From Ruminiclostridium herbifermentans (lineage in GTDB: Bacteria; Bacillota; Clostridia; Acetivibrionales; DSM-1351), in contig NZ_CP061336.1 in the NCBI RefSeq assembly GCF_005473905.2, forward strand, positions 4,518,501 to 4,582,500: DNA of 64,000 nucleotides, in the 5' to 3' direction. The notes beneath the pieces were generated by a model. That model was not told where the DNA came from and did no database searches. It saw nothing but the letters and a program-made list of their open reading frames with translations. Made by a program: the position numbers and the translations under genes. Shown here in pieces: positions 45,290 to 55,679 of the stretch (position 1 is its first letter; each line of letters starts with the position of its first letter).

Positions 45290-46558
45290 CTAAGCATCAG
45301 CCATTGAAGCTATTCCTAGCCCTGACGCTTGCTGCAGGCTTGTTACAGATAAATTATAAGCTCTTACTGCATCGTTATATGCTGTTAGTGCAGACAACTT
45401 ACCTATTTCTCTATTTTTTAGTTCAGTCTCACTTATAAGTTTGTTTTTATACTTTTCTGATGTAATTCGATATTGCTCATTCTCATAATTCAATTTCGCT
45501 TTACAGATATCCATTTCTTCTTTTTTATACTTAGCATCAATATAAGCAGTATTAATACTTTGCAAAACTGTTTCCTTACTAATACTTATTGAAAGTTCTG
45601 CCTCGTTAATTTTCTGTTCAGCAAAACTTTTATTTAGCTGTGTACTTACATTCCAAGGGTTATTAGAATAGGCTTCATTTACTGTATATGCCTCATTCTT
45701 AGCTACTCCATAATTTATCTTAGCTAACAGTATTTCATTTCTATTTATTAAAGCTCTATTTAAATATGTATCATAATCTTCAAGCTTCTCTATATTATTT
45801 TTACTATAGTCACTTAACACTATTTGGCTGTCGATTGGGAGCCCTATCAATCTCTTCAAATCCATTTCCAAATTATCTATTGTGCGAGTAAGTTTATTTA
45901 CTTCTAATCTGCTTATTTGTAGCTGCTTATAAGCAGTATCTATTGTTACTTTTGACAATTCTCCTACATCATACCTGCTTTTTTGCTGTTTATACATTTT
46001 TTCCTGCAGTTCAACTGACCTTTTAAAATTTTCAAGCTGACCCTGTATAGATAATATGTTATCATACAATACTCTAGTCTGATATCTAATAGTATCCTCT
46101 GTTATTTGGTTGCTAAGGCTAAGCTTCATTACATTTGCCCATAAAGAATATTTGGCAAATCTATTAGGATTCATGTATTTTGTTAAATCCTCTTTCCCAC
46201 TGAAATACTCTGTATCTCCATACATAGTATAAAGTATACATAATTTTCCATATTCCTGACTATTCATAGCTCTTCCATTTTTTAATCTATTATATAGGTC
46301 ATCAATACTATCGGCAGCGTCAGAAATATCAAATAGCCCTTCTTTATAGGTATAATCATTGTTTTCAATTAGATTTTTAATTGTTCTATTAGTTTTAATA
46401 ATACTGTTGTCATTTTCAACTGCTTTTTGTTGAGCCACTTCAAGTGATAGCACTATAGGCTCTGCTTTTACTTCTTGCTCCACTGCAAATACTGGACTAA
46501 ACAGACTTACAACTACAGAAAATGTTAAAAGCAGTCCTGCCAGCTTCCTTTTTTGCAT
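45290..46558 (-). CDS. TolC-family exported protein (first of a pair)
   Basis: Seen: 422 aa; signal peptide about 1-25 (LLLTFSVVVSLFSPVFA); IVLSLEVAQQKAVENDNSI as the usual first motif of the outer-membrane-efflux family; long helices with the SRYDVGELSKVTIDTAYKQL repeat motif and a two-fold repeat structure; YEVGELSK-like and RLIGLPID turns present. AAAGGAGG upstream of the start. It precedes a second, shorter TolC-like gene in the same direction and follows an SLH protein gene. No ABC or RND efflux partner is encoded nearby, so a role in drug export is not supported. An envelope-structural or S-layer-linked role is inference. Confidence 0.78.
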   Translation of the reverse strand: MQKRKLAGLLLTFSVVVSLFSPVFAVEQEVKAEPIVLSLEVAQQKAVENDNSIIKTNRTIKNLIENNDYTYKEGLFDISDAADSIDDLYNRLKNGRAMNSQEYGKLCILYTMYGDTEYFSGKEDLTKYMNPNRFAKYSLWANVMKLSLSNQITEDTIRYQTRVLYDNILSIQGQLENFKRSVELQEKMYKQQKSRYDVGELSKVTIDTAYKQLQISRLEVNKLTRTIDNLEMDLKRLIGLPIDSQIVLSDYSKNNIEKLEDYDTYLNRALINRNEILLAKINYGVAKNEAYTVNEAYSNNPWNVSTQLNKSFAEQKINEAELSISISKETVLQSINTAYIDAKYKKEEMDICKAKLNYENEQYRITSEKYKNKLISETELKNREIGKLSALTAYNDAVRAYNLSVTSLQQASGLGIASMADA

Positions 46559-46624
46559 ATGCCTTACATTCCTCCTTTACCAATATCTTTATCTTATACT
46601 CTAATTAAGATTCAATATACTTGG

Positions 46625-46666
46625 GCAGGAGAAGCTTAATTTTGTAAATGCTTAAGCTTCTCCTGC
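46625..46666 (-). terminator. Hairpin between SLH protein gene and TolC-like pair
   Basis: GCAGGAGAAGCTTAA pairs with TTAAGCTTCTCCTGC over 15 bp around a 12-nt loop. The U tract is better on the plus strand (TTTATTTTATA). It lies 59 bp past the SLH gene stop and probably limits readthrough. Confidence 0.55.
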
Positions 46667-46724
46667 TTTATTTTATATGCCTTGCCACTCAAACCAACTA
46701 AATCCATTTGTAAATACTTATCAA

Positions 46725-48986
46725 TTATTCACCTTGTGTTATTATTACTTTATCCTTATCACGACCTGTTATTATATTACCTGCATAGTCCATAATCACA
46801 CCATAAGAAAATACATATTCATTACTTAAAATCATATTATCGAACCTGAAAACTAGCGTTTTATCATCAAAATATGTAATTGCAATTGGTACCTTTTTAT
46901 AAAGCTTTCCATTCTCATAATACTCTATGCCATAATTTTGAGGCTTGAGATTAGCCAACTCATTGGAAATTTCTCTGTTGAAAGTAACCTTAACAGTATC
47001 CTTTCCAACTATTTTTGCATCAATAATTTTTAATTCAGTGTCAATTGCCTTACTGACAAATACTGACTGAGTGATCGGATTACCAAGATTTGCTCCGGAG
47101 TAATCCTTCATACTACCAAGAACCTCTATCTCAAAAGGTGTATTATCAACTAAATAGTCATCTTTTTTTAAGAATAATTGAACACTGGTTTGGTCTGCAC
47201 TTGTAAATTTAACTTTACCAGGTGTTCGACCAATTTTATCTGACATATTACGAATCTGGTAGTTAAAAATACTCGAACCAGTATTATAATCTATTGGTTT
47301 ATTAAATGTTACACTTACTGTTCCAGAGTCAATTACTTTAACAGACTTTATAGCAAGCTTTTCAGGCATTGTATAATATCCGCTAAAAGTATATTGCGTT
47401 TCTTCAATGGCAAACTGCTTAGTTGAGTCCTGAATACAATTTATCATAATGTTATAAGTCTCTTTTACATCAAAAGCAGTTTTTAAGGTCAATACAACAC
47501 TTTTACCGTTTGACACACGATCACTTATTAACTCCGCCTTTTCAACCTCAATAGGATGTTTCTTACTATTCGTAACACTATAGCTGTATACCTGTTCAGC
47601 TCTTAAATAATGTATTTGCCTATTAAAATCAAGTTGAATACTCTTACCATTAAGTACTGTAATTTTCTCTAAAGTAAGCGAAGATGCTAACATGTCTTTT
47701 CCAATGAATGAGAAGCTATCTCCATCTCCATCCCCTAAGTATGTTCCGTAAGCGCCTACCAGTTTTCCTGATATCTTAAGAGTATATTCTTTATTCGCTG
47801 AAAAACTTTTACCCTTTGATATAATAGATGCTACATTTTTTTCTCCAGCAAAACTAATAGTTAGATAATCTCCATCTGCATAAAGTTCTCCGTTTTGATA
47901 TATCTCATAATACGGAGCAAATTCTACGTTTTCATTTATTGGCTGTGTAAAATATGTATAAATTTCATTACTTCCTATTTGCTCAACCTTGCTTATTTTA
48001 AACAAATCAGATTCAACAGCAACTAAAGTATATCCAGTAAAGGTTCCTGTTAATTTACCTGAAATATTTCCTTCAAGGTCTTCAACATTTACAATTTCCA
48101 CTTTATATACTTTATTAGGAAGCTGTGTATTTGTTTCAATTTCTATCTGTGTACCTGAATGAGATTTAATTGATACTGCCAAGTTATTATTTACATTATC
48201 TTCCTCATATATTCTAATATTATTTTCATCAATAGAATTAATTGTTTCATTAAACTTAACAATTATTTTTCTACCATTTACTGATGATATTTCTTGAATC
48301 TTTGTTTCAACTGTGTCTACTAATATACCTGCTGATATAGCAACATCTCTTTTTATTGCACCACTTTCAATTAATGATTGCAATAGTGTTATGTTCTGTC
48401 CTTTTAACTTTGTATTTAATGCTCTATACATTACGGTAGCTGCTTGTCCTCTGGTATAAGCCGAGCCATCATCTCTCTTCTTAGTTAAATATAATTGGTC
48501 AGTTACCAGTCCCACCTCGTATGCAGTATAAAATACATTGTCATTCCACTTTATATCCTCTGCTCCTGTGTATTTCAATAACTTCAGTATCATAACAAGA
48601 AATGCTTGTTCTGTTAGGTTATCCTTTGTGCCAAACTTTCCGTCATATCCATCAATAATATCATTTATGTAGCAAAAACCTACATATGGTGCAAACCAGT
48701 CTGTTTTCTTTACATCACTAAACACAGTATTTGCTAAACTATCTTTATTTTCATTAACATACGTATCTTTACCCATTAGCTTAGTTATAAAGGTCGCTGC
48801 TTCAGTTCTTTTTAAACTCCCACTTAGGTTATAATTACCATTTCCGTCTCCTGCAATAACACCTATCTTATTAAGTTTATCTGCTGTCATCTGTAAATCT
48901 GAAATATCTTGAGCAAATGCTGCAGTTACACTTGATAGTATAATCCCAACTGAAATTACCACCGCGGCTATTTTTCTTATGTACAT
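46725..48986 (-). CDS. SLH-domain surface protein with Ig-like repeats
   Basis: Non-covalently wall-anchored surface protein. Seen: 753 aa; signal peptide about 1-26; SLH region about 30-215, with VFSDVKKTDWFAPYVGFCY, the clearest SLH repeat here, and YTRGQAATVMYRAL in the third; then about five SbsA-type Ig-like modules, each starting with a pattern like VKVIDSGTVSVTFNKPID. It is clearly divergent from the three 1,000-aa S-layer paralogues upstream. GGGAGGG lies seven bases before the start. No WalR-type box is present in the 131-bp gap before it. Confidence 0.9.
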   Translation of the reverse strand: MYIRKIAAVVISVGIILSSVTAAFAQDISDLQMTADKLNKIGVIAGDGNGNYNLSGSLKRTEAATFITKLMGKDTYVNENKDSLANTVFSDVKKTDWFAPYVGFCYINDIIDGYDGKFGTKDNLTEQAFLVMILKLLKYTGAEDIKWNDNVFYTAYEVGLVTDQLYLTKKRDDGSAYTRGQAATVMYRALNTKLKGQNITLLQSLIESGAIKRDVAISAGILVDTVETKIQEISSVNGRKIIVKFNETINSIDENNIRIYEEDNVNNNLAVSIKSHSGTQIEIETNTQLPNKVYKVEIVNVEDLEGNISGKLTGTFTGYTLVAVESDLFKISKVEQIGSNEIYTYFTQPINENVEFAPYYEIYQNGELYADGDYLTISFAGEKNVASIISKGKSFSANKEYTLKISGKLVGAYGTYLGDGDGDSFSFIGKDMLASSLTLEKITVLNGKSIQLDFNRQIHYLRAEQVYSYSVTNSKKHPIEVEKAELISDRVSNGKSVVLTLKTAFDVKETYNIMINCIQDSTKQFAIEETQYTFSGYYTMPEKLAIKSVKVIDSGTVSVTFNKPIDYNTGSSIFNYQIRNMSDKIGRTPGKVKFTSADQTSVQLFLKKDDYLVDNTPFEIEVLGSMKDYSGANLGNPITQSVFVSKAIDTELKIIDAKIVGKDTVKVTFNREISNELANLKPQNYGIEYYENGKLYKKVPIAITYFDDKTLVFRFDNMILSNEYVFSYGVIMDYAGNIITGRDKDKVIITQGE

Positions 48987-49069
48987 TATCGAACCCTCCC
49001 TTAAATATATATACGTAAGTTTTTATCATTTGTTTTAATAATACCATACTTTTTTATAATTATATATAA

Positions 49070-49099
49070 AAAAAGCTGAGACATAAGTCTCAGCTTTTT
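49070..49099 (-). terminator. Terminator after S-layer gene 1
   Basis: Perfect stem AAAAAGCTGAGAC / GTCTCAGCTTTTT with a 4-nt loop and a run of T on the minus strand, 18 bp after the stop. Confidence 0.9.
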
Positions 49100-49117
49100 A
49101 ATTACTTAAGAACAAAA

Positions 49118-52100
49118 TTACTTTTTAGGAAGTTCACTTATATCTCTTACTGTCCAAGTAGAACCTGATGCCAATACATTATCACTCATATCAGAGATAT
49201 TGTAAACTTGTGTTACAGTAGTCTTAGCTGCAGTATTGTCTTCTTTAGCTCTAGCTACTAATACAAATACATTAGCATCTAATTGTAATATGTCTAATAC
49301 AGTATATCCATCAACTGTAAATGTAAGTTTTGACATAGAGTAGATATCCATTTCCTCGGAGAATTCGAGTGCTATATATGCATAAACACCCTTCTTAACC
49401 TTATCGTAATCTGGTATATATTCTACATCCTGCTTTTGTGCTTCGTCATAAATTGTGTATCCTAAAACGTAAACTTTTGCTGTTTCATCATCGTCATCCT
49501 TGAACTTAACCTTAGCGATCTTAGGAGCTGTTTTATCAGTAACTTCGATACTCATGTTAGCAGTTAATAATGTACCAGATACTGATTTTGTGCCTATACC
49601 ATCACCTTTTGAAGCAATATATACTTTTGAAGTTACTTCAGTATCCTTATTAGTATATGTTGCATCAGTATTGATATCTTGATCAAGAACTAATACTATC
49701 TCAGTATTTCCATCATCATTTATTGTTTGTGACTCTACTGATGCTATTCTTAGAGAACTTCCAGTAGTAGAAACTAATGAAATATCTGGATTACTGAATT
49801 TGTCTAGCTTTGTATTGAATACAAGTTTAATTTTGTTTGCTTCAAACAATTCTGCAGACTTAAATTCTACTTTTTCAACACCAATGTTTTCAATTATAAC
49901 TGAATCAACGCTATCATACAATCTCTTGTTTGCTAAGTCCATGATTGGAGCAATCTTTACATTAGGCGCTTTAACTTTTTCGTCTAAGTCAATGAGGACA
50001 ATTTTATCTGATATCTTAGAAACCTTGTCATCATCGTCTAGTGCACGATAACCACCCGCTTTAGTAGTATCTGCGTAAACCATATAGTTTGACTTATCTA
50101 GCATCTGAGCTTCATTCATTGGCTCAGAGAATTTGATATAAATTTTACCATCATTTTCAACCACATAACAACCATCTAAGTCAATTTCTGGTGCTGTATT
50201 ATCGCCAGTAGTAAATGTTGTTACATAGTCATTTTCCATTTTGTTTCCAGCAGCATCTTCAATTGCTTTTTTAACAACTACTTCAAATTCAGTATTGTCA
50301 TCTAATTTTCCTGGTACTCCTAAATAAACAACCTTATTATTGCTTTCAAAAGGATATACAGGTGTTGAGAAGTAAACAGTTTTACCATCTTTTACTGTTT
50401 TGATTGCATAGTTTGAAGATTTTTTAGCAGTATCAGCATCCAACTCTTCATTGAAAGTAATCTTAACACCTAAGTTCTTATCTGGTTTAACTGATGTAAC
50501 TGTAGGACCAGTTTCATCTAAAACTACAGTAGCTGTAAGAGTCTGATCAGGAACTTTAACTCCATAACCATCAACTAACTTGTTTGAATCAGTTTCACTA
50601 TTTACTAAGTATAAAGTAATATTTCCAGCTGGTAATGGATTAGCAGTACCAAACTTAAACTCAATTTCATCAACATATTTTCCACCAGTTGTTACTACAT
50701 CTGCCTGATAGTTAGCAGCGTTCTTAGCTGAATGGAACAAACGAAGATCTGCAGCCTTTACTGGCTTAGAGAATCCTAATTTAACTGAGAGTTTCTTAGC
50801 TTCTTTTACAGTAACAACTGCTACTGAAGTATCCTTAACATAGTCAAAAGTATGTTCGCCTTTAAATACTTTATAACCAGCGTAGTCTTGAATTGCATTA
50901 GCCTTGTCAAGTCCTGCATCATTTATTGAAACAGTAACTGGACCTTCTATTAACTTAGTTCCAACTTCTAAGTTTATAACGTCTAATGATAATTCAGCAT
51001 TCTGAACATAATATGTATATGTTCCACTCTTAACTGCGAAATTAGAATTTGACAATGTCTTGCTATTTAAACCACCTTCTAAAACTGGCTCTGAGAAAGT
51101 AATTTTTATGTTCTTTTCACCAGTATGCTTAATCTCTTTAACTGTAGGTATTAAGCCATCCTGTACTTCTACTTCAAAATCTTTGTCTGCACCTAATGTT
51201 TTTTCATTAGCTGCCTTAACATCTTTCTTAACTGTTACTTTTGCTTTACTTGCATTAGTCAAGCAATCTAATACAGAATTGTCAAGAGTTATAGTAACAG
51301 TCTTCTTATCATCACCTAATACACAACTATCATCAGTAAGAGTTTTTTCAACATCACCCTTATCCTTTATTGTGTATGAAGCCTTATCTTCAACTGACTC
51401 TTCATCCATTTCCTGGTTGAATACAACCTGTAACTGCTTGTTGTTTAATACTTTAACTGATTCAACAGCTAAATCAGCAGTTTCTACTGGAGCAACTTCT
51501 AATAAACCTAACTTTTCAGCTTTAGCTTTCAAATCAGCATTGTCACCAACGATGTCAGCGATAACTGTTTTTCCGCTAGCTTTTTCAGCAGTAAGAGCAC
51601 CATACATAACACCAACTGCTGCATCTCTAGTTAAGTCGCCAGTTATAGTTGCATCAACTTTGCTTCCCTTAGTTTCTGCTAACTGAGCAACTGAAACTTT
51701 GTAATCTGCTACAGTGTAACCCATTTGTTTGAGCATAAATGTAGCAAATCTAGCAGCTGTAACAGTATCCTTAGCTCCTACAAAGAATTTACCATCCTGA
51801 GTTGAACCACTTAAAATACCATTTGCTGCTGAATAAGCAACTACGTTCTTAGCATATTCTGATATGCTAGCAGCATCATCAAACTTAGCTAAAGCATCAG
51901 CTACTTGGTCAGCTGTTAATGCATTAGCAGCATCATTGTATCCAAATAACTTTGCTAAAAATATTAATGAATCCTGTGTAGTTAATGCATTTTCTAGTCC
52001 TACTTTAGGATCATTTGCATCTTGACCTGCATAGAGACCAAGATCTTTCAACGCTACAGCTTTATCAGCATTTTCTATTGTAGCTGAGTCAGCTGCGAAT

Positions 52101-52171
52101 ACAGCAGTCATAGAAGTAAGCACTAATGCTACTGCTAAAAGAACTGCGGTTAACTTTCTGAGATTTCTCAT
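49118..52171 (-). CDS. S-layer protein 1 (SLH + SbsA Ig-like)
   Basis: Large secreted protein likely to form or join the S-layer. Seen: 1,017 aa; signal peptide 1-26; degenerate SLH triplet about 28-215 (FDDAASISEYAKNVVAYSAA, then GILSG); then at least six Ig-like modules with repeated openings such as VESVKVLNNKQLQVVFNQEM, IKHTGEKNIKITFSEPV and IYIKFSEPMNEAQMLDKSNY. The N-terminal SLH part differs strongly from the other two paralogues, while the Ig-like part is closely similar, including the C-terminal TQVYNISDM..NVLASGSTWTVRDI module shared with paralogue 2. Expression signals are strong: AAGGAGG nine bases before ATG, near-consensus promoter, structured leader of about 158 nt. Confidence 0.93.
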   Translation of the reverse strand: MRNLRKLTAVLLAVALVLTSMTAVFAADSATIENADKAVALKDLGLYAGQDANDPKVGLENALTTQDSLIFLAKLFGYNDAANALTADQVADALAKFDDAASISEYAKNVVAYSAANGILSGSTQDGKFFVGAKDTVTAARFATFMLKQMGYTVADYKVSVAQLAETKGSKVDATITGDLTRDAAVGVMYGALTAEKASGKTVIADIVGDNADLKAKAEKLGLLEVAPVETADLAVESVKVLNNKQLQVVFNQEMDEESVEDKASYTIKDKGDVEKTLTDDSCVLGDDKKTVTITLDNSVLDCLTNASKAKVTVKKDVKAANEKTLGADKDFEVEVQDGLIPTVKEIKHTGEKNIKITFSEPVLEGGLNSKTLSNSNFAVKSGTYTYYVQNAELSLDVINLEVGTKLIEGPVTVSINDAGLDKANAIQDYAGYKVFKGEHTFDYVKDTSVAVVTVKEAKKLSVKLGFSKPVKAADLRLFHSAKNAANYQADVVTTGGKYVDEIEFKFGTANPLPAGNITLYLVNSETDSNKLVDGYGVKVPDQTLTATVVLDETGPTVTSVKPDKNLGVKITFNEELDADTAKKSSNYAIKTVKDGKTVYFSTPVYPFESNNKVVYLGVPGKLDDNTEFEVVVKKAIEDAAGNKMENDYVTTFTTGDNTAPEIDLDGCYVVENDGKIYIKFSEPMNEAQMLDKSNYMVYADTTKAGGYRALDDDDKVSKISDKIVLIDLDEKVKAPNVKIAPIMDLANKRLYDSVDSVIIENIGVEKVEFKSAELFEANKIKLVFNTKLDKFSNPDISLVSTTGSSLRIASVESQTINDDGNTEIVLVLDQDINTDATYTNKDTEVTSKVYIASKGDGIGTKSVSGTLLTANMSIEVTDKTAPKIAKVKFKDDDDETAKVYVLGYTIYDEAQKQDVEYIPDYDKVKKGVYAYIALEFSEEMDIYSMSKLTFTVDGYTVLDILQLDANVFVLVARAKEDNTAAKTTVTQVYNISDMSDNVLASGSTWTVRDISELPKK

Positions 52172-52206
52172 GTTCTCAAATCCTCCTTGTGTATTTTGTA
52201 TCGGGT

Positions 52207-52256
52207 GGGCTATGTAAAACTAGAGTAGGCTACGCCTCATCCCACGTATATAGCCC
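52207..52256 (-). promoter_or_regulatory. Leader hairpin of S-layer gene 1
   Basis: GGGCTAT (52250-52256, minus strand) pairs with ATAGCCC (52207-52213), closing a 50-nt structure 35 bp before the ATG. It probably stabilises or tunes the S-layer mRNA, as long leaders often do. Confidence 0.45.
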
Positions 52257-52335
52257 AACTCATAAAACCAATTTTTCAAGACTTAGTATTTCCAGCGCTA
52301 CTTTGGCTAAATTTACCTATCTTGATTCATAAGTT

Positions 52336-52364
52336 ATTATATCACCCGTATTTTTTTCAGTCAA
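52336..52364 (-). promoter_or_regulatory. Promoter of S-layer gene 1
   Basis: Minus strand TTGACT (52359-52364), 17-bp spacer, TATAAT (52336-52341), extended -10 TG present. The spacer end GGTGA is shared with the promoters of S-layer genes 2 and 3. Confidence 0.85.
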
Positions 52365-52379
52365 CAAGCCCTTTTTAAG

Positions 52380-52407
52380 TGTAAAGAATTTGTAACAGAA
52401 CTGCAAC
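52380..52407 (+). promoter_or_regulatory. WalR-type triple box upstream of S-layer gene 1
   Basis: Plus strand: TGTAAA, GAATT, TGTAAC, AGAAC, TGCAAC. The first two hexamers match TGTWAH-N5-TGTWAH exactly; the third has one mismatch. It ends 15 bp from the -35 (bases 52365-52379 between). Confidence 0.55.
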
Positions 52408-52409
52408 AA

Positions 52410-52435
52410 AGCAGGTCGTGATAAACACGCCTGCT
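52410..52435 (-). terminator. Terminator hairpin after S-layer gene 2
   Basis: AGCAGG and CGTG pair with CACG and CCTGCT around ATAAA, one base bulged. On the minus strand TTTGTTG follows; on the plus strand CTGTTTTTTC follows. The same element recurs after gene 3. Confidence 0.6.
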
Positions 52436-52495
52436 CTGCTGTTTTTTCTTAATTTTCTTTTATATTATTTCTAAATGCTTAAGAACAATTTTGTT

Positions 52496-55400
52496 TTAAG
52501 GAAGTTCAGTTATATCTCTTACTGTCCAAGTAGAACCTGCTGCTAATACATTATCATTCATATCAGAGATATTGTAAACTTGTGTTACAGTTGTTCTAGC
52601 TGGAGTATTATTTGCCTTAGCTTTAACCTGTAATACTAGTAAATTATCATCTGCTATGCTTTGTAACACATCTACTACAGCATATCCATCAACTGTGAAA
52701 GTAAGCTTTGACATAGTGTAAATATCCATCTTCTCAGAGAATTTGATTGCTATATATGCAGTAACATCTTTATCAACCTTGTTGTAATTTGGTGTATAGT
52801 TAACTTCATCACCATTTCCATCAATAATTGTATATTCTAAGACATAAACTGCTGGAGTCTTTTCATCATCACCATCGAATTTAACCTTAGCTACTGTAGG
52901 AGCTGTTTTATCATCAATATTCATACTTAAGTTAGTAGCTAACTTAGTACCAGAAACTGATTTTGATGAAGTAGTAGTTCCTGTTGCTATTGATATTGGT
53001 GCTGTAACACCATTACTGTTAGTGAATGTAGCATCTGTATTAATATCTTGGTCAAGAACTAATACTATCTCTGTATTTCCATCATCATTAACTGTTTGTG
53101 ACTCTACTGATGCTATTCTTACAGCACTTTCAGTAGTTATGCTTGCACCACTTAAGGAAATATCAGGATTGCTAAATGTGTCTAACTGTTTGTTAAATAC
53201 TACTTTAATCTTATTTGTTGCAATTAATTCTGCACTCTTAAATTCTACTGTTTCTACATCAATACCTATTAATTCAGTAGCATCAACTTTTCCATTCAAT
53301 CTCTTATTTGCTAAGTCCATGATTGGAGCAATCTTTACATCTGGAGCATCTACTTCTTCGTCTAAATCAATAAGAACCATTCTATCTGATATCTTAGTTA
53401 GCTTGTCATCATCATCTAAATCACGGTAGTTAGCACTACTTGTCGGTCTAACCTGATAGTTTGATTTGTCAAGCATCTGAGCTTCATTCATTGGCTCACT
53501 GAATTTCAGATATATCTTACCTTCAGCTTTAACCACGTAAGCATCAGCCTTATCAATTGTTGGCGCTGTATTATCACCAGTAGTAAATGTTGTTACATAA
53601 TCATTTTCCATCTTATTTCCTGCTAAGTCTTCTATTGCTTTCTTAGCAACAACTTCATATTCAGTATTATCGTCTAGCAATCCTGGTACATTTAGCTTAA
53701 CAACTTTATTGTTGCCATCTACAGGATATTCTACTGTAAAGTATACTGTCTTACCATCCTTTACGGATTTGAAAGTAAAGTTAGATGATTTTACAGTGGT
53801 TGCTTTTAATGCTTCATTGAAAGTTAGCTTAACTGATAAATTTTTATCTACATTTTTTGATGATACTGTAGGACCAGTTACATCTACAACTACATTAGCT
53901 GTTAGTGTTTGGTCTGGAACCTTTATTCCATAACCATCAATTAGTTTGTTGCTATCAGTTTCACTATTTACTAGATATAGATTAATATTTCCAGCTGGTA
54001 CTGGGTTATTTACATTATCAAATGTAAATGTAATTTCATCAACATATTTTCCATTTGTAGTTACTACATTAGACTGATAGTTTGCAGCATTCTTAGCTGA
54101 ATGGAACAAACGAAGATCTGCAGCTTTAACTGGTTTTGAGAATGCAAGTGTAACTGATTCTGGCTTAGCTTCTTTAACAGTTACTACTGCTACAGAAGTA
54201 TCTTTTACATAGTTAAATGTATGGTCGCCTTTAAACACTTTATAACCAGCATAATCTTGGATTGATTTAACATCATTTCCTAAACCAGCAGCATTTACTG
54301 TAACAGCAACTGGACCCTCTATTAAATTAGTTCCAAGTGTTAAGTTGATAACATTCAAGTCTAGGTCGGCATTTGAAACATAATATGTGTATGTTCCACT
54401 CTTAACTGCAAAACTTGAAGTTGAAAGTGTTTTACTATTAGTTCCACCTTCTAAAACTGGCTCTGAGAAAGTAATTTTTATATTCTTCTCACCAGTAGCC
54501 TTAACCTCTTTAACTGTAGGCAATATACCATCTTGTATTTCAACACTAAATTCTTTGTCTTTGCCTAAAGTCTTTTCATTAGCTGCCATGATGTCTCCAT
54601 CAATTGTAACTTTTGCTTTACTTGAATTTGTCAAGCTATCTAATACAGAACTATCCAAAGTTATAGTAACTGTCTTCTTATCAGCACCTAATACTGCACT
54701 AGTACTAGTAAGAGTTTTTTTAGCTGTACCCTTATCTAGGATTGTATATAAATCATTATTCTGAGCTGAATCTTTGTCCATCTCTTGATTAAATACAACC
54801 TCTATCTGCTTATTGTTTAAAGCTTTAACGGATACAATCTCTAGTTCTGCAGAAACTGGTGCAGCAATAAGTCCTGCTTTTATAGCTGCTTCTCTGATTT
54901 CTGGCTTGGATTCTACTATCTTCTCGATAATAGTTGCCATTCCGTTTGCATATTCAGCTTTAAGTGCACCATACATGATTCCTACTGCATGGTCTCTGAG
55001 AAGTCCCTGCTGTCCGAGTGCAGCATATGCCGCAATTCCCTCTGTGCCTTCAACTTCTGCAAGCTGATCTATCGCTTCATACCAGTGTTCAACATTAAAT
55101 CCCATCTGCTTTAATATTAATGTTGCAAACTGCCCGCCCTTAAGATTTTCTCCATCGTTAAGATATAGACCGTTAGCTTCTTTAGAACCTGACATTATAC
55201 CTTGGTCTACCAAGTATGCCAATCTCTTTTTAGCTGATGATGATACTTTTGATGCATCTTTGAAGTTCTTTAGTATCGCATCTGCTTGTTCATCAGTCAT
55301 TGCCATTGCAGCAGAATCCATATTAAACAATTTTGTTAATAGTATTGCTCCTTGTCCTCTTGTAAGCTCAGCTTCGAGAGCTGGTTCAAAAGTGTCTGGA

Positions 55401-55549
55401 TTTGTTCCTGCATACAAGTCCAATGTGTTAAGAACAATTGCTTTTTCGCCGTTTACAACAGTTGCTGTATCAGCAAATGCTGGAACTAAACTAGTTACTG
55501 TCATTGCAAGTGCAACTGCAGCAGCAGAAATTTTCTTAAATTTCATCAT
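52496..55549 (-). CDS. S-layer protein 2 (SLH + SbsA Ig-like)
   Basis: Seen: 1,017 aa; signal peptide 1-26 (MTVTSLVPAFADT end); SLH-like region about 30-225, with LTRGQGAILLTKLF, GGQFATLILKQMGF and LRDHAVGIMYGAL; then about six Ig-like modules. Nearly identical to protein 3 from residue 1 to about 887; the last module instead resembles that of protein 1 (YNISDMNDNVLAAGSTWTV). Ig-like text includes DKSNYQVRPTSSANYRDLDD and other acidic D-rich turns that could bind calcium. GGGGG lies upstream of the start, and the leader is about 124 nt. Likely a structural S-layer component; which paralogue dominates cannot be told from sequence. Confidence 0.93.
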   Translation of the reverse strand: MMKFKKISAAAVALAMTVTSLVPAFADTATVVNGEKAIVLNTLDLYAGTNPDTFEPALEAELTRGQGAILLTKLFNMDSAAMAMTDEQADAILKNFKDASKVSSSAKKRLAYLVDQGIMSGSKEANGLYLNDGENLKGGQFATLILKQMGFNVEHWYEAIDQLAEVEGTEGIAAYAALGQQGLLRDHAVGIMYGALKAEYANGMATIIEKIVESKPEIREAAIKAGLIAAPVSAELEIVSVKALNNKQIEVVFNQEMDKDSAQNNDLYTILDKGTAKKTLTSTSAVLGADKKTVTITLDSSVLDSLTNSSKAKVTIDGDIMAANEKTLGKDKEFSVEIQDGILPTVKEVKATGEKNIKITFSEPVLEGGTNSKTLSTSSFAVKSGTYTYYVSNADLDLNVINLTLGTNLIEGPVAVTVNAAGLGNDVKSIQDYAGYKVFKGDHTFNYVKDTSVAVVTVKEAKPESVTLAFSKPVKAADLRLFHSAKNAANYQSNVVTTNGKYVDEITFTFDNVNNPVPAGNINLYLVNSETDSNKLIDGYGIKVPDQTLTANVVVDVTGPTVSSKNVDKNLSVKLTFNEALKATTVKSSNFTFKSVKDGKTVYFTVEYPVDGNNKVVKLNVPGLLDDNTEYEVVAKKAIEDLAGNKMENDYVTTFTTGDNTAPTIDKADAYVVKAEGKIYLKFSEPMNEAQMLDKSNYQVRPTSSANYRDLDDDDKLTKISDRMVLIDLDEEVDAPDVKIAPIMDLANKRLNGKVDATELIGIDVETVEFKSAELIATNKIKVVFNKQLDTFSNPDISLSGASITTESAVRIASVESQTVNDDGNTEIVLVLDQDINTDATFTNSNGVTAPISIATGTTTSSKSVSGTKLATNLSMNIDDKTAPTVAKVKFDGDDEKTPAVYVLEYTIIDGNGDEVNYTPNYNKVDKDVTAYIAIKFSEKMDIYTMSKLTFTVDGYAVVDVLQSIADDNLLVLQVKAKANNTPARTTVTQVYNISDMNDNVLAAGSTWTVRDITELP

Positions 55550-55679
55550 TCAAAATCCCCCTTAGGTTTTTTTACTGACCATAATTTTCATTGAGGTGCT
55601 AGGTCATAAAAGCTTTCCTCAATGTGTTAGGAATTAAAGAGCAAGATGTTTTTATGTCAACCTCTTGACTACATGTGTA

